Part shown: piece after piece, positions 57,945 through 64,000 of the stretch | How the letters are laid out: each line of letters begins with the position of its first letter | Position numbering within the stretch: the first letter of the stretch is position 1 | From: Metallosphaera tengchongensis | GTDB lineage: Archaea; Thermoproteota; Thermoprotei_A; Sulfolobales; Sulfolobaceae | Direction: 5' to 3' | DNA: 64,000 bases | NCBI RefSeq assembly: GCF_013343295.1 | Contig: NZ_CP049074.1 | Coordinates: forward strand, 725,501 to 789,500 | The notes under the pieces: model-generated | Database searches by the model: none | What the model was told of the DNA's origin: nothing | Seen by the model: only the letters and a program-made list of their open reading frames with translations | Translations under genes and position numbers: made by a program

Positions 57945-58664
57945 GTGTCATTAAACTTCATATATTTGTTGCAAGTGGCCCTAAGTTCGATTATGTTATT
58001 TCATACTTCTGTGTTGGACTTAAAGTACAGGGAAGTGGATCCGAAGATCTGGTTATATTATTCCCCATTGTCCCTTTTTATCATTTTTAATCTCCAGAGT
58101 CTGAATCTATTTATTTACCTCTATTCGCTCTTCGCCGTTCTGGCTGTGTTCTTTGCATTTTATCTAGTAGGGTTCATGGGAGGTGCTGATCTTTTCGCGA
58201 TTATGATCCTCAGCTTAGCTAACGCTAAAACTAGTCCGCTATTTTTTGGGCATTTCTCCAAGCTAGGTATGGAGCCGTTGATCGTGGTTTTGTTTTCATC
58301 AGCCCTTATTGTGGCTTCAGGTATCGTGAACTTTCTAACCACCTTTAAGTACACTGCAGGGATGGGACTTTACAGTCGATTAATTCTTTCGCTCACTGCC
58401 AAAAGGGTGAGAATGGATAAGTTCCTAAAATCAAAGTTTCTGTTCCCTCTGTCCGTGATAGACGAAAATGGTAACGAGAGTGTGAGAATTGGATTTTCGG
58501 TAGAGGAGAACGATAGTGATTGGAGAGAAAGGTACAGAGAACTGGTCTCCAAGGGCATTGTTTCACCGGACCGATATATATGGGTGGCTTGGGGAGTACC
58601 CGTTATACCGTTCATATTCCTTGGGTACGTTCTAAGTCTATTTGTCGGTATACCTTATAGATAA
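57945..58664 (+). CDS. pibD: Type IV prepilin / preflagellin peptidase
   Basis: This 239-residue aspartic membrane peptidase processes class III signal peptides of archaellins, pilins and sugar-binding proteins. The two catalytic Asp sites are HTSVLDLKYREVDPKIWLYYSP (about 20-41, Asp in LDLKYR) and GFMGGADLFAIMIL (about 75-88, GxxD as GGAD). About six membrane helices and length equal those of Sulfolobales PibD. It starts at GTG. It sits between cobN and cbiG on the opposite strand to cobN, with no archaellum or pilus genes nearby. Confidence 0.87.
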   Translation: MSLNFIYLLQVALSSIMLFHTSVLDLKYREVDPKIWLYYSPLSLFIIFNLQSLNLFIYLYSLFAVLAVFFAFYLVGFMGGADLFAIMILSLANAKTSPLFFGHFSKLGMEPLIVVLFSSALIVASGIVNFLTTFKYTAGMGLYSRLILSLTAKRVRMDKFLKSKFLFPLSVIDENGNESVRIGFSVEENDSDWRERYRELVSKGIVSPDRYIWVAWGVPVIPFIFLGYVLSLFVGIPYR

Positions 58665-58679
58665 AGGTAGATAAAGGAA

Positions 58680-58718
58680 AGGCAAGCCATGCCCTTTAGG
58701 GCGGGGAGGAGGTCAGAA
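58680..58718 (+). repeat. IS200/IS605-end-like hairpin, copy C
   Basis: GCCATGCCCTTTAGGGC followed by GGGGAGGAGGTCA. The GCCCTTTAGGGC hairpin and GGGGAGGAGGTCA tail are the typical right-end signature of archaeal IS200/IS605 or tnpB-only elements. The 15-bp core CTTTAGGGCGGGGAG equals copy A near 3,640. It begins 15 bp after the pibD stop codon; no transposase gene is present. Confidence 0.55.
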
Positions 58719-58821
58719 GCTGATTTCAAACCCTGAGGAGATTTGTTTTCAAATTATAGATCATAAAATTAAAAAATGCAAGATCAGGTTAATAAAGGTC
58801 GTTTGTCTCAAGATAATTGAG

Positions 58822-59745
58822 TTGTATGTTTCAAGAATACGGATAATAGCAGATCCACAGAACGAAGTGGCGAGAAGTCTCAGTAAGAGTCTAGAGGAGT
58901 TGGGATACTTCATTGTGCAAGAGGATCCGGAGGTTTTAGTGTACTTCTACCCTTTGGGGATTACTGTAAGGAAAATTATTCCATTCTTGAAGGAAAAGGA
59001 GACCGATCCTGTGGTAATCAGTATTACTGATGACGCTAGTTACGTGATCCCTGTGATAAAAGAGCATAGGGGAGGGTCATTCATTGGCGGGCTGATATCG
59101 GATTTGCTCGGTTCCCAACTTATTTTGACTTCGAGGACATCTCAAATGGGGCTTTACAGTGTCGAGGAGTTTGCGTGGATTAACGGACTGGAGGTTAAAT
59201 CTCAGGACGCTGACAGACTTAATGTAAAACTAGTAAAAACAGGAAAAATAAAAATTTATCAGATAGATAAAATTCCCATCAGGTGGATGGAGGGATTTGA
59301 GAGTTCCGACAGTCTTGAAGATGCCGACGCTTTAATTGGAGAGAATCCGGATTCGCATGACAAACCCGTTCTTTTGCCCCGGCAAGTGGTCGTGGGGCTG
59401 GGCTACACTTCCAATACACCCCCAGAGGTGCTGATATTTTCAATTCTAAACACGATGAAATCAATTAATATCTATGAAAGACGATTAAATTTTATTGCAG
59501 TCCCGGAAATTAAACAAAATGACTTGAATTTACAAAAGGTAGGTAGGAAAGTTGGAGCGAGCATAATATACGTACCCATGAAGGAGTTGAAGGGAAAAGG
59601 ACAATCCACTACCTCCAGGGTGGCAATGGATCACTTTGGGGTCAACGGTGTCTGCGAACCCTCGCTAGAGGTTTTAGGGACTAAAGTCGTTCTTAAAAGA
59701 ACAAAAAGGGCTTATGGTGTAGTATCTTGTCTGGGAGTAAAATGA
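58822..59745 (+). CDS. cbiG: Cobalamin biosynthesis protein CbiG
   Basis: This 307-residue protein is the cobalt-precorrin-5A hydrolase of anaerobic B12 synthesis, opening the delta-lactone and releasing acetaldehyde. The central domain has DPVVISITDDASYVIPVIKEHRGG (about 66-89) and ISDLLGSQLILTSRTSQMG (about 94-112), matching the canonical GG.N.l.a.ia..lga..ViTTATD pattern in a diverged form. The C-terminal CbiG domain has VVVGLGYTSNTPPEVL (about 189-204) and VCEPSLEVLGTKVVLKRTKRAYGVVSCLGVK at the end. It starts at TTG, with a TATA-like TTAATAAAG at 58789-58797. It overlaps cbiH by 4 bp. Confidence 0.9.
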   Translation: MYVSRIRIIADPQNEVARSLSKSLEELGYFIVQEDPEVLVYFYPLGITVRKIIPFLKEKETDPVVISITDDASYVIPVIKEHRGGSFIGGLISDLLGSQLILTSRTSQMGLYSVEEFAWINGLEVKSQDADRLNVKLVKTGKIKIYQIDKIPIRWMEGFESSDSLEDADALIGENPDSHDKPVLLPRQVVVGLGYTSNTPPEVLIFSILNTMKSINIYERRLNFIAVPEIKQNDLNLQKVGRKVGASIIYVPMKELKGKGQSTTSRVAMDHFGVNGVCEPSLEVLGTKVVLKRTKRAYGVVSCLGVK

Positions 59746-60377
59746 TCAAGGTGGTTGGAATAGGTTCTGGCGGAGATACTATTACCCTTAGGGCTCTTAA
59801 GGAACTTCAAGAGGCTGATATAGTGATTGGTTATCGCGGTTATATTGACATGATAAGGGAATTCATAAGAAAAGATGCGGTTGTATTGGAGACCGAAGTA
59901 GATGAAATAGACGTAAGGATTGAGCAGGCAAGGTCCCACAAGGACAGAAGGACTATCGTAGTAAGCTCCGGTGACCCAATGATATTCGGAATGGGTTCGA
60001 AACTCTACAAGGAGGCAGACGAGATTATCCCAGGAATTACGGCTCTCAGTCTAGCTGGGAGTGTGGCCAAAATTCCATTAGATGACTCAGCCATAATTAG
60101 CGCGAGCACATACTCTATACCACTTGATTCGGTACTTAAAAGGATAGAATTGGCAATAGAAGCTAACTTCACCATAGGAATTTACAATATAAATCCCTCC
60201 ACTCGCAAAAATGATGCTATCACCATAGAAAGAAAAATAAGGGAGAAGGCTATAGGTTGGACCTACTATATTATACACAACGCCATGAAGGAGGGTCAAC
60301 ACGTGGAGACTGGTACGGTTGAACGTCTTGATATCACAAGGATGACTATGAACTCCATATTGATCCTCAAAAGGTGA
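59742..60377 (+). CDS. cbiH: Cobalt-factor III / precorrin-3B C17-methyltransferase
   Basis: This tetrapyrrole methyltransferase of about 211 residues has IKVVGIGSGGDTITLRALKELQEADIVIGY (about 2-31), the SAM-binding VSSGDPMIFGMGSKLY (about 72-87), IIPGITALSLAGS (about 92-104) and IGIYNINPSTRKND (about 143-156), the CbiH pattern. It performs ring contraction and C17 methylation. The ATG overlaps the cbiG stop codon, and its own stop overlaps the GTG start of the BtuF-like gene, so all three are translationally coupled. Confidence 0.88.
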   Translation: MIKVVGIGSGGDTITLRALKELQEADIVIGYRGYIDMIREFIRKDAVVLETEVDEIDVRIEQARSHKDRRTIVVSSGDPMIFGMGSKLYKEADEIIPGITALSLAGSVAKIPLDDSAIISASTYSIPLDSVLKRIELAIEANFTIGIYNINPSTRKNDAITIERKIREKAIGWTYYIIHNAMKEGQHVETGTVERLDITRMTMNSILILKR

Positions 60378-61225
60378 TTACGACGAGAAAGAAAATTTTT
60401 AATGACACGTTGGATGATTTCGTAGTTTTAGAATACCCTCCAAAGAGGATAGTAAGCTTAGATCCTGCTTCGACAGAAACCATATTTACCCTAGGTGCTG
60501 GTGAAAGAGTAGTGGGAACCGACGCCTTTAGTTATAGGCCTGCGGAGGCCAAGAAGTTACCTAAACTTGGAAGTTACACCCATGTTAACCTTGAGCTCCT
60601 CGAAAAACTTGAACCTGACGTTATCTTCACAACTCTGGGGGCTCAGAAGGAACTTACGCGAAAGCTCCTGAACTCTAAGTTCCCCGTTTATCCCATGAGG
60701 GTCTCCACTACAGTTGGGGAGATCTTGAATAATGTTCTTTTGGTCGGAAACGTAATTGGTCTGCAAAATGAAGCGAGAGAGCTCCAAGTTAAATTGCTCT
60801 CGAGCCTAGCCGGTTTGCGTAAATTTGAAAGGAGACCATTACTCTACGTTGAGCTAGATCTTGGTGGCCCCATTACTCCAGGTTTCCCTTCACACATCAG
60901 CGACGGGATTTGGATATCAGGCGGGAGGAACGCATTCGACAAAGACCCTGAGGCTTACTTTGAACCGCCAGTAGAGGTCTTGAAGGAATTGAAGCCAGAT
61001 TTGATTATTTATGAGCCTAAAAGATACATGCCTTGGGAGCTAACTAGGTTTAGGGACTCCCTTGAAAGGAGGGGTCTGAGGCATCTGCTGAGTTCTCCTA
61101 TATACGTTTCTAGGGGAGATTTCTTAGCCCATCAAGGTCCCAGTTTCGTCACAGAGGCTATTCCATGGCTCAATTCCTTGGTTTTCTCCTGGATACAATC
61201 AGGGACAGGACATACCACAGGATAA
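60374..61225 (+). CDS. BtuF-like cobalamin/metal-chelate binding protein without a signal peptide
   Basis: This 283-residue protein has the type III substrate-binding fold: PKRIVSLDPASTETIFTLGAGERVVGTD (about 24-51), YTHVNLELLEKLEPDVIFTT (about 68-87), a long connecting helix and the C-terminal lobe with ELKPDLIIYEPKRY. BtuF-type proteins normally carry a signal peptide and lipobox; here the N-terminus MITTRKKIFNDTLDD is hydrophilic, so it appears cytoplasmic. Its place after cbiH suggests a role in handling corrinoids. Its last 56 bp overlap the convergent membrane protein gene. Confidence 0.8.
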   Translation: MITTRKKIFNDTLDDFVVLEYPPKRIVSLDPASTETIFTLGAGERVVGTDAFSYRPAEAKKLPKLGSYTHVNLELLEKLEPDVIFTTLGAQKELTRKLLNSKFPVYPMRVSTTVGEILNNVLLVGNVIGLQNEARELQVKLLSSLAGLRKFERRPLLYVELDLGGPITPGFPSHISDGIWISGGRNAFDKDPEAYFEPPVEVLKELKPDLIIYEPKRYMPWELTRFRDSLERRGLRHLLSSPIYVSRGDFLAHQGPSFVTEAIPWLNSLVFSWIQSGTGHTTG

Positions 61226-61697
61226 GACCTAGACCAATTACGATTAATAAATCTAAGAATGTTTCTAGAACACCTAGAGAATAGTAGAAGTTGCTTATGC
61301 TTTCGGCGTTAAAGAGACCGTAAGTATATGTTATGTTTTGAGTCGCGTTGTTGAGATTTATTATCTCTATAGAGTAACTAGACTGATTTAAGGCAATTGA
61401 TACTTGTTTTTCTTGATTAAGAATAGGTTGACCTCTATCGTTCAAGAGAGTGACGTTGGCGTTCCCCTTGGTAACAAGGAAAATGATTGCTTGACCGCTT
61501 GCATGCACGGTGAAATTCTTGACTATCTGACTTCCCAATGGAGGTAAATTAACGTATCCCTGATTGGCTCTGAATACGTTATTAATTGTCTGATAGCCTG
61601 AAAAATAGGTAGGAATGAGAACGTATAAGCTCAAACCAACAACTAATAAAATTACACCAGCTAAAAGTAAGTAAGAAACCACGGAGATGGTACTCAT
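61170..61697 (-). CDS. Hypothetical two-TM membrane protein with exterior domain
   Basis: This protein of about 175 residues has an N-terminal helix (VVSYLLLAGVILLVVGLSLYVLI), an exterior beta-rich domain with several Asn-glycosylation sequons (NFT, NVT, NQS, NAT, NIT) and a C-terminal helix FLDLLIVIGLGLILWYVLSLIVS followed by RRKPRN. It is not recognised. The start is uncertain: ATG at 61697, or GTG at 61682 if the shared TATA box at 61707-61714 drives it. Its 3' end is antisense to the end of the BtuF-like gene. Confidence 0.65.
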   Translation of the reverse strand: MSTISVVSYLLLAGVILLVVGLSLYVLIPTYFSGYQTINNVFRANQGYVNLPPLGSQIVKNFTVHASGQAIIFLVTKGNANVTLLNDRGQPILNQEKQVSIALNQSSYSIEIINLNNATQNITYTYGLFNAESISNFYYSLGVLETFLDLLIVIGLGLILWYVLSLIVSRRKPRN

Positions 61698-61706
61698 AGA
61701 CAAGCT

Positions 61707-61714
61707 TATATAAT
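61707..61714. promoter_or_regulatory. Palindromic TATA box upstream of cimA
   Basis: TTATATAA is a perfect palindrome. It is centred 26 bp before about 61737, just ahead of the cimA GTG at 61742, and equally 26 bp from 61684 on the minus strand, next to an in-frame GTG (61682) of the divergent membrane protein. Confidence 0.5.
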
Positions 61715-61741
61715 TTGTCAAATCATTTGTTATCATGGCCG

Positions 61742-63310
61742 GTGGTCAAGAAATCCATAGAAATACTTGATACTACCCTCAGGGATGGTTCTCAGGCGGC
61801 ATCTATCTCATTCACCTTGAGGGATAAGATAAAAACTGCTATTCTCCTAGATGAACTAGGGGTTGACTATATTGAAGGAGGATGGCCTGGTTCAAATCCT
61901 AAAGATTATGAGTTCTTTAAGGAGATTAAGAACTACTCACTGAAGAACGCGAAGATTGCAGCTTTTGGAAGCACAAGGAGGAAAGGCATTAAACCAGAGG
62001 AAGATGTTAGTCTTAAGTCAATTCTTGACGCTGACACCAGCGTAGCGGTTCTCTTCGGGAAGACCTGGACGCTACACGTTAAGGAAGTTCTTAGGACTAC
62101 GTTAGAAGACAATCTTCAAATAATATCTGATAGTGTTCAGTTCTTGAGGGATCACGGCATAGAAGTGATATTCGATGCTGAACATTTTTACCAGGGGTTT
62201 AAGGAAGATAAGGAATATGCGCTGAAAGTTGTAAATACAGCTTACGAGGCTGGAGCAAAGGTAGTGGCTCTTGCAGATACTAACGGCGGAACATTACCGC
62301 ATGAAGTGTTAGAAATAACTAGATACATCGCTGAAAGGACAAAGGCTAAACTGGGTGTTCATATGCATAACGATACAGGTAACGCAGTGGCCAATTCGCT
62401 TATGGGAGTGGTAGCGGGAGCAAGGCATGTTCAAGGCACCATAAATGGTATAGGAGAAAGAACAGGAAATGCTGATCTGATTCAAATAATTCCAAGCCTG
62501 TTGCTGAAAATGGGGTTCAAAGTTCTTAGGAACCCAGATGGGCTAAAGCGGTTGAAAGAAGTGTCCTCCGCTCTCTATGAACTCGCTGGTATCCATCCTA
62601 ATCCATACCAGCCATACGTTGGTGACAATGCCTTCACACATAAGGCAGGGGTACATGCGGACGCAGTAATGAAAAATACAAGGGCTTACGAACACATAGA
62701 TCCTTCAATTATTGGAAATCAAAGAAAGATCGTAATCTCCGAACTATCAGGTACAGCGAATCTGGTAAATTACCTTGACAGATTGGGGTTAAAGTTAGAG
62801 AAGAAAGAAGAGAAACTAAAAAGGGCTCTACAAACCATCAAGGAACTTGAGGCTAAGGGGTATAGCTTTGATTTGGCTCCCGAATCTGCGCTGTTAGTTG
62901 TTTTGAAAGAGCTTGGATACTACGAGAAGTTAATAGACATGAAGTATTGGAAAGTCATAAACGAAAACGGACTAGCTTTAGCTGTTGTGAAGGTTAACTC
63001 CAGGATAGAGGCTGCGGAGGGTGATGGACCGGTAAATGCAGTGGATAACGCTCTCAGAAGGTGTTTAGTTAAGGACTTTCCAGAGTTGGAGAGCGTTAAA
63101 TTAACGGACTATAGAGTTGTCCTTCCAGGGGAGATAAAGAATACTGAGAGCGTGGTCAGAGTAACCATAGAGTTCACTGATGGTAAAAACACTTGGAGAA
63201 CCGAAGGAGTTTCGCAGAGCGTCATAGAAGCCTCAATTATGGCTCTTGTGGATGGTCTGGACTACTATCTCCAGATTAATAAGAAATTAAAACCTCTGCT
63301 TACTATCTGA
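61742..63310 (+). CDS. cimA: Citramalate synthase (CimA / LeuA family)
   Basis: This enzyme of about 522 residues condenses pyruvate and acetyl-CoA to (R)-citramalate, the first step of isoleucine synthesis by the pyruvate route. Its N-terminal TIM barrel has ILDTTLRDGSQAAS (about 6-19), YIEGGWPGSNPKD (about 41-53), ADTNGGTLPHEVLE (about 174-187), HMHNDTGNAVANSL (about 203-216) and the C-terminal LeuA regulatory domain (about 400-520). The EGGWPG motif is characteristic of the CimA branch. I use the GTG at 61742; the nearby ATG at 61736 is out of frame. Confidence 0.88.
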   Translation: MVKKSIEILDTTLRDGSQAASISFTLRDKIKTAILLDELGVDYIEGGWPGSNPKDYEFFKEIKNYSLKNAKIAAFGSTRRKGIKPEEDVSLKSILDADTSVAVLFGKTWTLHVKEVLRTTLEDNLQIISDSVQFLRDHGIEVIFDAEHFYQGFKEDKEYALKVVNTAYEAGAKVVALADTNGGTLPHEVLEITRYIAERTKAKLGVHMHNDTGNAVANSLMGVVAGARHVQGTINGIGERTGNADLIQIIPSLLLKMGFKVLRNPDGLKRLKEVSSALYELAGIHPNPYQPYVGDNAFTHKAGVHADAVMKNTRAYEHIDPSIIGNQRKIVISELSGTANLVNYLDRLGLKLEKKEEKLKRALQTIKELEAKGYSFDLAPESALLVVLKELGYYEKLIDMKYWKVINENGLALAVVKVNSRIEAAEGDGPVNAVDNALRRCLVKDFPELESVKLTDYRVVLPGEIKNTESVVRVTIEFTDGKNTWRTEGVSQSVIEASIMALVDGLDYYLQINKKLKPLLTI

Positions 63311-63315
63311 TACTC

Positions 63316-64000
63316 GTGTCTTGGGATCCTGGAGGAGCAACTTCAAGCCAGAGTAAACTTTACATTTACCTAAAATTCCTTAGGATGGAGCAGACGTTCT
63401 TCAGCCTTCCTATGGCCTATTTAGGTGCTTTCATAGCAATAAGGGGAATTCCGAGCCCTTACGTCCTTATCCTTATATTCTTCGCCCTGTTTTTCTTGCG
63501 AATTGCTGGGATGACTAACGATAACTTAGCCGATAGGGAAATAGATGCTGTTAATCCTAGAACCAGAACCAGACCTCTTGTGACTGGCGCAATTTCCAGT
63601 AGAGAGGCTAAAATCCTTATAATCGTTGGGCTTACAGGATTCTTCGTTTCGGCATTCCTTGTTAATAGATGGGCCTTCTTGTTCTCCCCTATTGTTGCCC
63701 TTGTAACCATGACTTACCCTTATATGAAGAGGTTTACCGCATTTGCTAACTATCAGATTGCAACAGTTCAAGGGCTGGCTGTGTTTAGTGGGGCAGTTGC
63801 AAGCGCGGGGGTAGGTGACGTATCGCTAATCAAAGTTATAACTTCAGTACCTTGGCTATTTGTGATTGCCACAATCCTCTGGGCCGTTGGATTTGATTTG
63901 TACAATCATATACCAGATGCAGAATTCGACAGAAAAAGCGGCCTTCATAGCTTTGCCGTGCTATTAGGTAGTAAAGCCCTATTGTTTGCAGGTCTTAACC
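63316..64000 (+). CDS. UbiA family prenyltransferase (partial, runs off the window end)
   Basis: The frame opens with a GTG 6 bp after the cimA stop and stays open to the window edge (228 codons). The N-terminal LKFLRMEQTFFSLPMAYLGAF, the first Asp motif NDNLADREIDAVNPRTRTRPL (about 63-83) and the second motif DLYNHIPDAEFDRKSGLHSFAVLLG (about 190-214) identify a 4-hydroxybenzoate/menaquinone-type prenyltransferase. It could make the caldariellaquinone-type quinone used by the dox oxidase, or another prenylated compound (inference). Confidence 0.85.
   Translation, partial: MSWDPGGATSSQSKLYIYLKFLRMEQTFFSLPMAYLGAFIAIRGIPSPYVLILIFFALFFLRIAGMTNDNLADREIDAVNPRTRTRPLVTGAISSREAKILIIVGLTGFFVSAFLVNRWAFLFSPIVALVTMTYPYMKRFTAFANYQIATVQGLAVFSGAVASAGVGDVSLIKVITSVPWLFVIATILWAVGFDLYNHIPDAEFDRKSGLHSFAVLLGSKALLFAGLN

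Noticed and set aside
61736-61760. ATG at 61736 as the cimA start
   Set aside because: It is out of frame with the citramalate synthase sequence; the in-frame GTG at 61742 fits the TATA spacing.

Overview
The window is a 64 kb piece of a chromosome from a thermoacidophilic crenarchaeon of the order Sulfolobales, most likely Metallosphaera or a close relative (inference). The reasons are: a 3-hydroxypropionyl-CoA dehydratase-like gene of the 3-hydroxypropionate/4-hydroxybutyrate carbon cycle; a DoxBCE-type terminal quinol oxidase; a 54-residue Sso7c4-type chromatin protein; an Lrs14-type regulator; a PibD-type prepilin peptidase; an intron-bearing tRNA; TATA-driven promoters with mostly leaderless starts; and moderate G+C. 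There is no rRNA operon, CRISPR array, intact insertion sequence or prophage. Gene density is very high and neighbouring genes commonly overlap at their 3' ends.

Layout. 0-9.3 kb: adenosine-specific kinase, DUF309, an AmrS-type radical SAM enzyme, the dehydratase, heme O synthase, a nikR - B3/4 - homoserine dehydrogenase operon, and the TldD/TldE protease pair. 9.3-17.8 kb: Usp, a flavoprotein disulfide reductase, birA, sua5, doxBCE, tatD, Sso7c4-like and Lrs14-like DNA-binding proteins. 17.7-24.7 kb: an amidohydrolase, dph6, molybdenum cofactor genes mobA-moeA and mobB followed by CBS and methyltransferase genes, and two small membrane or glycine-zipper proteins. 24.7-28.8 kb: a five-gene run (DtxR regulator, winged-helix protein, MFS, glycerate kinase) and a solitary nuoB. 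29.0 kb: tRNA-Ser(GCU). 29.2-35.1 kb: CPA2 antiporter, a second DtxR-like regulator, DedA, TauE, two unknowns, an MFS exporter. 35.1-43 kb: type 4 uracil-DNA glycosylase, an atypical SDR, an OLD-like ATPase, DUF131, glutamate dehydrogenase, a surface protein, Nudix, cysS. 43-52.5 kb: a CoA-disulfide reductase-type flavoprotein, a NurA/HerA-type pair plus a small partner, thioesterase, MFS, ArsB/NhaD-type permease, acyl-CoA dehydrogenase. 52.5-61.2 kb: cobalamin genes (ChlID-like chelatase, cobN, cbiG, cbiH, BtuF-like) interrupted by pibD. 61.2-64 kb: a membrane protein, citramalate synthase and the start of a UbiA prenyltransferase cut by the window end.

The most interesting signals are in and between genes. 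At 33,477-33,595 a G+C-rich fold resembling an archaeal H/ACA guide RNA runs straight into a near-canonical C/D box guide RNA, overlapping the end of a membrane-protein gene. A second C/D candidate is at 12,812-12,861. Several divergent gene pairs have core promoters that overlap or share one near-palindromic TATA box, and perfect palindromes sit on the promoters of a DtxR-like and an Lrs14-like gene. Recurrent IS200/IS605-end-like hairpins lie downstream of genes. A nurA-herA-type operon without mre11/rad50, with an unknown third gene, is the best candidate for an uncharacterised protein system.
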